A stretch of 61,383 bases of DNA from positions 1-61,383 of the forward strand of contig JAENZQ010000021.1 of NCBI GenBank assembly GCA_016841185.1. Reading direction: 5' to 3'. The DNA comes from Anaerovorax odorimutans. Lineage in GTDB: Bacteria > Bacillota > Clostridia > Peptostreptococcales > JAAYPU01. Below the pieces are notes generated by a model that saw only the letters and a list, made by a program, of their open reading frames with translations, was not told the DNA's origin and made no database searches. Position numbers and translations under genes: made by a program. Numbering within the stretch: the first letter of the stretch is position 1; each line of letters opens with the position of its first letter. This document shows positions 46,912 to 54,660 of the stretch, in pieces.

Positions 46912-48119
46912 TTTTTCACCCCGCTTTGACTGCCTATGGCTTCTTTTATAACATAGCTTCTGTTTATTTTGCTTTTTACGGATACCCGGATAGGAACCTC
47001 TTTAAATGCGTCTTCCTGCCAGTTATCTTTATATGCATTCCATTCTACAGGATATTTATGAAATACGGCATCTCCTATCCCTAAAATATCCACACCATTT
47101 TCCTTGGCGTATTCAATGGCTTTTTCGATTTCTTCACTAATGACTTTTTCTTGTTTATTTTCAAGGTCTTTTAGGGCTTCTTCTTTAAAAATATCTTCTT
47201 TTCCTTCATAATCTACAATATTACTGGACATCTCCACCTCAATGATTATTGAAAGGTTGTCCTCCTTGATTTTAGGTATTTTTTTGACCTTTGCATCGAT
47301 AATCTCGAGAGAAATCTGGTTGCCCCTATCATCCTCTACAACGATAACCCCGCCCTCCACTTTATCATTTACCCAGTTTAATCCTCTGGAAAGATGCTCT
47401 GTAAGATACCCGATCAATTTACCTTCCTTAAAAACAGCATACCCCGCAAGCATTGGGTCATACTCCTTCTTTCCTCCAAGTTCTTCCATGATTTCTTCCC
47501 ATGGCGTCCTGTGAACCAGTTGAATACACGGTATATAAACCGATGTATAGTCATGATCCATTAAGTGAATAATTTCAGCCAATACCATATCCTCTGAAAT
47601 CGACAGTTCATCATGATTTTCAAAGAGGCTTTTCAACCGGTCCGACACTATAAACTCCTTTGTATTGATCTTTTCTATTGCTTCCCGGGCCGTAACCCCT
47701 CTTACGATCAAGACATTAGGCGTCAGCCTCGTTTCATGATCACGAATGATAAAATCCAGATATTTTGAAAGCCCCTCCTTTGCAGCCGCTTCCCCAATGA
47801 TGATATATTGCAGATGCCCCCAAAAAACATCCTTACTTGCAACCGCATTAAATTTTCTGTTTGCCTCAAATAAAGTCCGACCCTCTTCCGTAACGATATA
47901 AGCCTGTTTTCTTGTTGCCTCGGCTGTGGCTCCTGCTTCGACGATTTTTGATATAATGGTCATATTTACACAATCTTCATGGTCTGCTTTATCCAGCCCT
48001 ACGGTTCTGATAAACAAATGCTCTTCGATTTCCGCTCTCTCTCTTATGATCTTTTCGCAGCCGGAAATATGGATTATCATAAGGCATACAGTAATCAAAC
48101 GCATTATCTTTTTCATCAT
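46908..48119 (-). CDS. Spore germination lipoprotein, GerC/GerKC family
   Basis: The C subunit of a germinant receptor, a lipoprotein on the outer face of the spore inner membrane. The 403 residues start with a signal peptide and lipobox ending in ISGC (cysteine near residue 21), then the Ger(x)C domains with RTVGLDKADHEDCVNMTIIS. It begins three bases after the gerA stop, with its ribosome-binding site inside the gerA end. Order here is A-C-D-B instead of the common A-B-C. Confidence 0.92.
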   Translation of the reverse strand: MMKKIMRLITVCLMIIHISGCEKIIRERAEIEEHLFIRTVGLDKADHEDCVNMTIISKIVEAGATAEATRKQAYIVTEEGRTLFEANRKFNAVASKDVFWGHLQYIIIGEAAAKEGLSKYLDFIIRDHETRLTPNVLIVRGVTAREAIEKINTKEFIVSDRLKSLFENHDELSISEDMVLAEIIHLMDHDYTSVYIPCIQLVHRTPWEEIMEELGGKKEYDPMLAGYAVFKEGKLIGYLTEHLSRGLNWVNDKVEGGVIVVEDDRGNQISLEIIDAKVKKIPKIKEDNLSIIIEVEMSSNIVDYEGKEDIFKEEALKDLENKQEKVISEEIEKAIEYAKENGVDILGIGDAVFHKYPVEWNAYKDNWQEDAFKEVPIRVSVKSKINRSYVIKEAIGSQSGVKK

Positions 48120-48122
48120 TTC

Positions 48123-49646
48123 TTACTCACCTTTTTTTTTATTTGAAGTTTTTAAGAAAAACGGACGAAAGGCATCGTATTTATTAGGCATTCTTATAAT
48201 GGTATCTTCGTATTGATAACTTTTACTCCCTACGTAAGGTGCAAGATAGGGTACCCCATAAGACTCTATTGCCGCAAGACAAAATAATATAAGTATGGCT
48301 CCTACGGCCAGGCCAAAAAGACCTATGATGCTGCAAAATATCGCCAGCACAAACCGCCAAACCCTCAATGCATTGCTGAAATCCTGATTGGGCATAGCAA
48401 AACTGGCAATGGCCGTAATGGCTATGATCAGAACAACTCCGGGAGAAACCAGCTTGGCGTTTACGGCTGCTTCGCCTACTACCAGTGCCCCCACTACAGA
48501 GACTGTCTGTCCTACGGCTTTGGGTAAGCGAAGTCCTGCTTCTATCAATACCTCGAAAGCAATCAGCATGATGAAAACTTCCATATAGATAGGAAAAGGC
48601 ACCCCTTGCTTGGAAGCCGCAATAGACTCGGCAAGTTCTGTGGGAATCATCTCAGGGTGAAAGGTGGCAACAGAAACATAAAACCCCGGCAAAACAAGCG
48701 TTGTCAGCATAAGCGAATAGCGCAGTATCCTTGTAAGGGAACCGATGATGAAATTCTGCGAATAATCGGAAGGCGTCTGAAAAAAAGATACAATGGTGAC
48801 CGGTACAATGAAAGCAATGGGAAACCCCTCAATGATAACACCGACTCTTCCTTCAATAATATTGGAACAAAAAGTATCCACCCGCTCCATATAATGCACC
48901 TTTGGAAACAAATAGCCTTTTTCTTTTACCAGTGCTTCTTCGATTATCCCGGTTGTCAAAACCCCTTCCGTCTCAATTTGTGAAAGCCTTCTTTTTATCT
49001 CTGCCACAATATTTTTATTGACGATGCCGTCAATATAAATCAAACATACCGGCGTTTTACTCTGCTTGCCGATGATTCTTTCATTTATTACCAGATTAGG
49101 TGTCCGGACCTTACGCCTGATGGTCGCCGTGTTGACCTTCAGGGTCTCAACAAAGGAATCCTTTGCCCCTTTCAAAATGTTTTCTCCCGTAGGTTCTGTT
49201 ACATTTCGTTTCTCATATTGCAGGGTATCGAAGGTAATAGCCGTTTTTTCATGATCAAATATCAAAGCTGCATTGCCGTCAATAATATCGCTGATGACAT
49301 CATTGATATGAATACGTTTTTTTTGAGATATGTAATAAACAGCACCCTGCCGGATCTCATGGATAACTTGCTTTTCGTTTTCTATATCTTTAAACCTTTT
49401 TCCATATTCCAAGGGTTTGAGTATATACTCATTGATGGACTTCTGGTCAACCAGTCCCTCCAGATACACCAGCTCCACCGTCATTTTTTTATCCAAATTA
49501 ATAAATACCTTTCTGGTTTTAAAGTCTGCAGACTTTCCAAGAACTTTTTTTATGTTATTGAATGTAAGCGTCATTTTTTCCAGATCAGGCGGTTCACTAA
49601 AAATCATTTCCTTTGGAAGCTTTTTTCTTTTCTTTTTATCAAACAA
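48123..49646 (-). CDS. Spore germination protein, GerA/GerKA family (TTG start)
   Basis: The A subunit of a germinant receptor. The 507 residues have a large soluble N-terminal domain (about 1-290) and a C-terminal membrane domain with GRVGVIIEGFPIAFIVPVTI, RLPKAVGQTVSVVGALVVGE and NQDFSNALRVWRFVLAIFCS, all characteristic. The start appears to be a TTG at 49646 after AGGAG. A sigma-G-like promoter lies 32-60 bases upstream, consistent with expression in the forespore. Confidence 0.94.
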   Translation of the reverse strand: MFDKKKRKKLPKEMIFSEPPDLEKMTLTFNNIKKVLGKSADFKTRKVFINLDKKMTVELVYLEGLVDQKSINEYILKPLEYGKRFKDIENEKQVIHEIRQGAVYYISQKKRIHINDVISDIIDGNAALIFDHEKTAITFDTLQYEKRNVTEPTGENILKGAKDSFVETLKVNTATIRRKVRTPNLVINERIIGKQSKTPVCLIYIDGIVNKNIVAEIKRRLSQIETEGVLTTGIIEEALVKEKGYLFPKVHYMERVDTFCSNIIEGRVGVIIEGFPIAFIVPVTIVSFFQTPSDYSQNFIIGSLTRILRYSLMLTTLVLPGFYVSVATFHPEMIPTELAESIAASKQGVPFPIYMEVFIMLIAFEVLIEAGLRLPKAVGQTVSVVGALVVGEAAVNAKLVSPGVVLIIAITAIASFAMPNQDFSNALRVWRFVLAIFCSIIGLFGLAVGAILILFCLAAIESYGVPYLAPYVGSKSYQYEDTIIRMPNKYDAFRPFFLKTSNKKKGE

Positions 49647-49677
49647 CTTTTTTCATCTCCTGAAAGTACCTTTTTCT

Positions 49678-49706
49678 TAGTATGTTTTTATACCGTATTT
49701 TCATGC
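49678..49706 (-). promoter_or_regulatory. Sigma-G-like promoter of the ger operon
   Basis: On the minus strand GCATG (49706-49702), 17 bases, CATACTA (49684-49678). CATACTA matches the sigma-G -10 consensus and GCATG fits its GNATR -35. This is the class of promoter used by gerA-type operons in B. subtilis. Confidence 0.7.
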
Positions 49707-49737
49707 AACAATATATAACCGTTTTCTTTCATGTTGT

Positions 49738-50337
49738 TTATGACTCTATGGAAAATGTTTCGCCTACAACAGATGCCCGATGTTTCTCCATTTGCAGTTT
49801 ATACAAACTATAAGCAATAGCACGGGTGGTTTTTTCCGCCATGGTATAAACCATCCCCAAAGAAGCGCTTTGGAGCATCAGGAGCGGAGAAAAACCGGAA
49901 ACAGCCACTACGCCTGATATTGCAATGTCCCCAACGGAAGGCAGGTTTTTTCCGACGCCGCTGCCAGGACAGATAGGCCCATATTTGATACCGATACATC
50001 CCACGTACTCCGAGTACCCTACAGAAGAATCTATTGCAATGATAAGAGTTTTTTCTCCGTTGATTTGTTTTACTGTTTTTTCCAATGTCAATGCGTGAAC
50101 CGGTTCATAAAGAGTGCCGTATAAATCAAATTCATAAAGGGCATATTTTGATAGCAGGTGCCCTGCCAAAGGCCCGTAACTGTCTCCTGTAGATCTGTCC
50201 GTACCAATGCATACAACTGCTATTTTTTCATAAGGCTTGGATATTTTATTAATCATCTGATAAATACAGTTATTCAGCTCAAATTGTGATAATCGATCTT
50301 TAGTATTTATGTATACGGATTCATTAAATAGCTTCAT
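49738..50337 (-). CDS. yyaC: Spore protein YyaC
   Basis: A 199-residue protein of the YyaC family, related to the germination protease GPR fold and found in endospore formers; its activity is uncertain. Recognisable parts are IAVVCIGTDRSTGDSYGPLA, HALTLEK, IIAIDSSVGYSEYVG and GPICPGSGVGKNLPSVGDIA. It starts at an ATG after GGGAGGG, divergent from the DAHP synthase gene and just upstream of the ger operon promoter. Confidence 0.9.
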   Translation of the reverse strand: MKLFNESVYINTKDRLSQFELNNCIYQMINKISKPYEKIAVVCIGTDRSTGDSYGPLAGHLLSKYALYEFDLYGTLYEPVHALTLEKTVKQINGEKTLIIAIDSSVGYSEYVGCIGIKYGPICPGSGVGKNLPSVGDIAISGVVAVSGFSPLLMLQSASLGMVYTMAEKTTRAIAYSLYKLQMEKHRASVVGETFSIES

Positions 50338-50414
50338 CTTGAATCCCTCCCTCGCATTAATATACTCAAATAAAGGAAAGAATATTTATTATGAATAGTT
50401 AATATTGGTATCAA

Positions 50415-50443
50415 TTGAAATTTTATTTAAAATATGTTATGAT
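50415..50443 (+). promoter_or_regulatory. Sigma-A promoter of the DAHP synthase gene
   Basis: TTGAAA (50415-50420), 17 bases, TATGAT (50438-50443) on the plus strand, about 30 bases ahead of the GGAGGG site. It lies inside the open frame upstream of the chosen start, which argues that the extra 25 codons are not translated. Confidence 0.8.
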
Positions 50444-50479
50444 CCTTTCAATTTAAATCTTACCTTTGGAGGGAATAAA

Positions 50480-51505
50480 ATGAGCTTTGAATATGTCCAA
50501 AAACTTCCATCCCCGGAAGAAATGAAGGAACAAATGCCATTAAACAAAAAAACCGGTGCCCATAAGGCGCATATCGATAAAGAGATACGGGATAGCTTTT
50601 CAGGTAAAAGCAATCGTTTTGTTGTCATTATCGGGCCGTGCTCAGCTGATGATGAGGATGCAGTGGTAGAGTATACGGTTAAATTGGCAAAGGTACAGGA
50701 AAAAGTAAAAGAAAAGCTTTTGCTGATCCCCCGGGTTTATACCAATAAGCCTCGTACTACCGGCGAAGGCTATAAAGGCATGATGCATCAACCGGACCCT
50801 AATGAAAAACCCAATATTGTAAAAGGTATTCAGGCTTTAAGACGGCTGCATATCCGGGTAATGGAAGAATCCGGCCTGACAACGGCAGATGAAATGCTGT
50901 ATCCCACAAATTATCCTTATGTAGAAGACTTGCTAAGCTACATCGCTGTAGGTGCAAGATCCGTTGAAAATCAGCAGCATCGTCTGACAGTAAGTGGAAT
51001 GGATGTGCCTGTAGGAATGAAAAATCCTACCAGCGGTGATTTAGCGGTTATGCTGAATTCCATAAAGGCGGCTCAACTTCCTCATACTTTTATTTATAAT
51101 GGCTTTGAAGTCAATACTACCGGAAACTCTCTTGCTCATGCCATGCTCCGCGGAGCCGTTAATCAATACGGAAGAAATATCCCTAATTATCATTACGAAG
51201 ATTTAATCTATATCGCCAAAATGTATCTGGAGGCGGGACTGAAAAATCCATCTCTTATTGTAGACACCAATCATGCCAATTCTATGAAAAAGTTTGAAGA
51301 ACAGCCGCGAATTGCCATGGAGATCATCAGAAGCATGAATCATTCGGAAGCCGTCAGAAAAATCGTTAAGGGCCTATTGATAGAAAGTTATCTTGTAGAC
51401 GGAAGGCAGGACACCCAGGCCGTCTACGGAAAATCTATTACAGATGCCTGTCTGGGATGGCGGAAAAGCGAAAGGCTGCTGCTGAATATCGCTGATGCGA
51501 TCTAA
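50480..51505 (+). CDS. 3-deoxy-7-phosphoheptulonate (DAHP) synthase, AroG type
   Basis: Condenses phosphoenolpyruvate and erythrose-4-phosphate, the first step of aromatic amino-acid synthesis. The 341 residues contain the type I-alpha signatures VVIIGPCSADDEDAV, RVYTNKPRTTGEGYKG, VGARSVENQQHR, VGMKNPTSGDL, VDTNHANS and SYLVDGRQDTQAVYGKSITD. The ATG at 50480 follows GGAGGG; the frame opens 25 codons earlier through the promoter. It stands alone, so regulation by linkage to other aro genes is not visible. Confidence 0.95.
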   Translation: MSFEYVQKLPSPEEMKEQMPLNKKTGAHKAHIDKEIRDSFSGKSNRFVVIIGPCSADDEDAVVEYTVKLAKVQEKVKEKLLLIPRVYTNKPRTTGEGYKGMMHQPDPNEKPNIVKGIQALRRLHIRVMEESGLTTADEMLYPTNYPYVEDLLSYIAVGARSVENQQHRLTVSGMDVPVGMKNPTSGDLAVMLNSIKAAQLPHTFIYNGFEVNTTGNSLAHAMLRGAVNQYGRNIPNYHYEDLIYIAKMYLEAGLKNPSLIVDTNHANSMKKFEEQPRIAMEIIRSMNHSEAVRKIVKGLLIESYLVDGRQDTQAVYGKSITDACLGWRKSERLLLNIADAI

Positions 51506-51516
51506 TGTCTTGTCCT

Positions 51517-51606
51517 GGACAGCCGCAAGGGCTGTCCCTACTTACTATTCTTTTCTTTTCTAAGCAAAGCCTGTCATTCTGTTCCAGTCGGGCACGGAGA
51601 CCCGAC
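51517..51606. repeat. Two dispersed hairpin repeats ending in CCCTAC
   Basis: GGACAGCC-GCAAG-GGCTGTCC followed by CTAC (51517-51541) and GTCGGG-CACGGAGA-CCCGAC followed by CCTAC (51587-51611) are two versions of the common intergenic repeat type with a GC-rich hairpin ending CCCTAC. The first, 12 bases past the DAHP synthase stop, might slow or stop transcription but has no proper T run. Confidence 0.6.
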
Positions 51607-51664
51607 CCTACAACGATGTGTAAGCTACATCTTACATCATAGATCTGAAATTGCACAAAAACTA

Positions 51665-51693
51665 TTGACTCATAATTTTTCATGCAGTATTAT
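51665..51693 (+). promoter_or_regulatory. Sigma-A promoter of the metal-efflux operon
   Basis: TTGACT (51665-51670), 17 bases, TATTAT (51688-51693) on the plus strand. Transcription should start near 51700, immediately before the palindromic operator. Confidence 0.8.
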
Positions 51694-51702
51694 ATATTTA
51701 TA

Positions 51703-51724
51703 CATATGAATAATTGTTCATATG
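51703..51724 (+). promoter_or_regulatory. ArsR/CadC-type operator
   Basis: A perfect inverted repeat CATATGAA-TAATTG-TTCATATG, centred about 14 bases past the expected start point. Size and AT-rich arms match SmtB/CzrA/CadC operators, so the neighbouring repressor should block this promoter until metal binds. Confidence 0.8.
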
Positions 51725-51748
51725 TTCATTTGAAAGGAGACAAACGAA

Positions 51749-52114
51749 ATGCCTAATAAAGATTCCATTATAGAATTGTGTGATACTCCTGTCATACATG
51801 TAGAGATCGTCAATAAAGTCAGAAAAGACATGCCGGAAGAAGAGACTCTGTATGATTTGGCAGAATTATTCAAGGTCTTTGGAGATACGACACGAATTAA
51901 AATACTTTATGCTTTATCGGCTTCGGAAATGTGTGTCTGTGATATGGCAGCTCTTCTCAGCATGACACAGTCAGCCGTATCTCATCAGCTACGAGTCCTG
52001 AAACAAGCCAGACTTGTTAAGTTCAGAAGGGACGGGAAAGTCGTTTATTATTCTTTGGACGATGAACATATCCAACAGATATTCAATCAGGGTTTAGATC
52101 ATATAAATGAATAA
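51749..52114 (+). CDS. ArsR-family metal-sensing repressor (CadC/CzrA-like)
   Basis: A winged-helix repressor of 121 residues that should release the operator when metal binds. Both known metal sites of the family are visible: the N-terminal/alpha-3 cysteines (C11 in ELCDTPVIH; C62 and C64 in EMCVCD) and the alpha-5 site D105-x-H107 with H118 and E121. The recognition helix is SMTQSAVSHQLRVLKQARLV. It is the first gene after the operator and 37 bases ahead of the P-type ATPase. Cysteine sites suggest Cd/Pb sensing and the alpha-5 site Zn. Confidence 0.93.
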   Translation: MPNKDSIIELCDTPVIHVEIVNKVRKDMPEEETLYDLAELFKVFGDTTRIKILYALSASEMCVCDMAALLSMTQSAVSHQLRVLKQARLVKFRRDGKVVYYSLDDEHIQQIFNQGLDHINE

Positions 52115-52151
52115 TAGTCATCAAATTTTGCCTTAGGAAAGAAGGTGCAGT

Positions 52152-54281
52152 ATGTCGGATAATAATAAAATAGAATTTATTCTTGAAGATTTGAATTGCA
52201 GTAATTGTGCAGCTAAAATCGAAAAAGCCGCAGGCAAAATAAACGGGGTTTCCTCTTCTGTTCTCAATTTTGTTACAAAAACCCTTACCCTTAAGATAGA
52301 AGAATCTTCAGAATTATCTCATATTGAAAAAGAATTAAAAAGTATCGTAGAACGGATCGAGCCCCATGTCATCATTAAGAAAAAAAAGGATAAAAAAAAC
52401 CAGAACAACAGCGCTTCATTAAATAAAAAAGAAGCGACGATACTGGCCGGCGGTGCATTTATATTTCTTGCCGCTTTAGTTATGAATTTATCCTTTAAAA
52501 CAGAGTTCATATTATATTTATTAAGCTATCTACTAATTGGAAAAGAGGTGCTGCTTAAAGCCGTCCGAAACCTTATAAAAGGCCAGGTCTTTGATGAAAA
52601 TTTTCTTATGGCCGTTGCAAGCATTGGAGCATTTGCCATTCAAGAATATCCTGAAAGCGTCGCCGTAATGCTTTTTTATCAAATCGGTGAAATGTTTCAG
52701 GATATGGCCGTCAACCGCTCCCGAAAATCCATCAGCGAGCTCATGGATATCCGGCCCGACTATGCGAATTTAAAAAGAAATGATACCATCCGAAAAGTAT
52801 CACCTGATCAGGTATTTTCAGGTGATATCCTGATTATTAAACCCGGAGAAAAAGTCCCCTTGGACGGCCTTGTAATAGAAGGTGAATCTATGGTGGACAC
52901 TTCTGTTTTAACAGGCGAATCGATACCGAGGCATATCCGGATCGGTGATGAATTATTGTCAGGATCCATTAATATGAACGGTTTATTAACTATTAAGGTA
53001 ACAAAGCCTTTTGCAGAATCCACTGTTTCAAAAATATTGGATTTAGTTGAAAATGCAGGCAGTCATAAAGCTCCTACTGAGAATTTTATTACAAAATTTG
53101 CACGGTACTATACGCCTTTTGTTGTATTTTCAGCTGCAGCACTTGCATTTATCCCCCCTTTGCTGATACCATCCGAAACCTTTTCGGAATGGATCAACAG
53201 AGCTTTGGTGTTTTTGGTTGTATCCTGCCCTTGTGCTCTTGTCATTTCAATTCCTTTGGGCTTTTTTGGCGGTATTGGCGGAGCATCCAGAAACGGCGTA
53301 CTGATTAAAGGAAGCAATTATCTTGAAGCTCTCAATCATGTAAAAACCATTGTATTTGATAAAACCGGAACTCTTACAAAAGGAGTTTTCAAGGTAACGA
53401 AAACTGCTCCTGAACCTTTATTTTCAAAAGATACACTCTTGGAATATGCTGCTTATGCAGAATACTTCTCCAACCATCCTATTTCACTTTCTATAAAAAA
53501 AGCTTATAAAAATTCCATCGACCCCCGAGATATTTCTGATTATCAGGAAATTTCAGGTCATGGTGCCAAAGCCATTGTTAAAGGGAAGACTATCCTTGCA
53601 GGAAATCGCAAACTTATGAAAAAGGAGAATATTACTTTTCATGAAGCAACTGCCGACGGCACCATTGTATACTTGGCCGTTGATGAACAGTATGCCGGTT
53701 TCATCGTCATTTCAGATGAAGTAAAAGAAGATAGTGCAGAAAGCATTAAAATCCTAAGACGAATGGGAATAAGGGAAATCATTATGCTCACGGGAGACAG
53801 CAGATCGACAGGCGAAAAGATCAGTAAACAGTTAGGCATTTATCATTTTTATACGGAATTACTCCCTCATGAAAAAATCGAGAAATTGGAAATAATTGAA
53901 GACAGCAAATATCGAGGAAGCAAAGTTATGTTTGTAGGAGATGGTATCAATGACGCTCCTGCATTGGCCCGTGCAGATGTAGGTGTCGCCATGGGCGGCC
54001 TTGGTTCCGACGCCGCCATAGAAGCCGCTGATGTGGTATTAATGACAGATGAACCCTCTAAACTGATAAGTGCGCTAAGAATCGCAAAAAGAACAAAAAC
54101 CATTGTATGGCAGAATATATTTTTTGCATTAAGCGTGAAGGGTCTTGTTCTCTTGTTAGGGGCAGGAGGTATCGCAACGATGTGGGAAGCTGTATTTGCC
54201 GACGTAGGCGTAGCCATTATTGCAATTCTCAATGCAATGCGGGTCATGAAAGTGAAGCGAGCCCCTAAGATAAATCAATGA
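52152..54281 (+). CDS. Heavy-metal P1B-type ATPase (Cd/Zn/Pb exporter, CadA-like)
   Basis: Exports soft divalent metals across the membrane using ATP. The 709 residues have an N-terminal HMA domain with NCSNCAAKIE, eight expected membrane helices, TGES in the actuator domain (near 252), the CPC metal motif (SCPCAL, near 357), the phosphorylated aspartate in DKTGTLTKG (near 402) and GDGINDAPALARADVGVAMG. The CPC motif, the linked CadC-type repressor and the length suggest Zn/Cd/Pb and not copper. A Lys-rich linker follows the HMA domain. Confidence 0.94.
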   Translation: MSDNNKIEFILEDLNCSNCAAKIEKAAGKINGVSSSVLNFVTKTLTLKIEESSELSHIEKELKSIVERIEPHVIIKKKKDKKNQNNSASLNKKEATILAGGAFIFLAALVMNLSFKTEFILYLLSYLLIGKEVLLKAVRNLIKGQVFDENFLMAVASIGAFAIQEYPESVAVMLFYQIGEMFQDMAVNRSRKSISELMDIRPDYANLKRNDTIRKVSPDQVFSGDILIIKPGEKVPLDGLVIEGESMVDTSVLTGESIPRHIRIGDELLSGSINMNGLLTIKVTKPFAESTVSKILDLVENAGSHKAPTENFITKFARYYTPFVVFSAAALAFIPPLLIPSETFSEWINRALVFLVVSCPCALVISIPLGFFGGIGGASRNGVLIKGSNYLEALNHVKTIVFDKTGTLTKGVFKVTKTAPEPLFSKDTLLEYAAYAEYFSNHPISLSIKKAYKNSIDPRDISDYQEISGHGAKAIVKGKTILAGNRKLMKKENITFHEATADGTIVYLAVDEQYAGFIVISDEVKEDSAESIKILRRMGIREIIMLTGDSRSTGEKISKQLGIYHFYTELLPHEKIEKLEIIEDSKYRGSKVMFVGDGINDAPALARADVGVAMGGLGSDAAIEAADVVLMTDEPSKLISALRIAKRTKTIVWQNIFFALSVKGLVLLLGAGGIATMWEAVFADVGVAIIAILNAMRVMKVKRAPKINQ

Positions 54282-54369
54282 ATTTAAAAATACATTTTTA
54301 AATTGAATCTGGAAAAAATAAAACAGTAGAAATCTACAAATTATAATAAAAAAAAATGGAGGTGGAACA

Positions 54370-54573
54370 GTGACAGTAAAAAGTGATCTGCAAAAAGCTA
54401 TTGCTTCCAGCGAATCGTCAAGAGGAACTTATGCTATGATGGCGCAATCCACAGAGGACCCACAGGCAAAGCAAATGTACAATATTATGAAAGCAGATAT
54501 GGACAGGCATTTACAATATTTGAATGACCGATTGAGTTATCTCACCCAGAATAATAACCTGAATCAACAATAA
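54370..54573 (+). CDS. DUF1657-type small protein (GTG start)
   Basis: A 67-residue, mostly helical protein. Segments SSESSRGTYAMMAQSTEDPQ, AKQMYNIMKADMDRHLQYLN and the preceding TVKSDLQKAIAS resemble DUF1657 proteins of endospore formers, which often lie near spoVA-type genes; here no spoVA gene is seen. The GTG follows GGAGGTG by five bases. It is read in the same direction as the efflux ATPase, 88 bases behind it, and is closed by a strong terminator. Function unknown. Confidence 0.75.
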   Translation: MTVKSDLQKAIASSESSRGTYAMMAQSTEDPQAKQMYNIMKADMDRHLQYLNDRLSYLTQNNNLNQQ

Positions 54574-54584
54574 ATAAAGCCCTG

Positions 54585-54648
54585 ACTTCAGATGGAGTTT
54601 CCCTTTTTGAATGCACGAAACTCTGTCTGAAGTGTTTTTTAATTTTTT
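54585..54648 (+). terminator. Terminator between convergent genes
   Basis: ACTTCAGA pairs with TCTGAAGT, and inside it GAGTTT with AAACTC, followed by GTTTTTTAATTTTTTT. It closes the plus-strand metal/DUF1657 unit 12 bases past the stop and faces the end of the GGDEF/HD-GYP gene. Confidence 0.85.
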
Positions 54649-54660
54649 TATCTTCATACA

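Noticed and set aside
50338-50400. Sporulation sigma promoter for yyaC
   Set aside because: TATATTA resembles a sigma-G -10, but no matching -35 is found at the right distance.
50405-50479. 25-codon N-terminal extension of the DAHP synthase
   Set aside because: It contains a sigma-A promoter, and the ATG at 50480 has GGAGGG and gives the conserved N-terminus.
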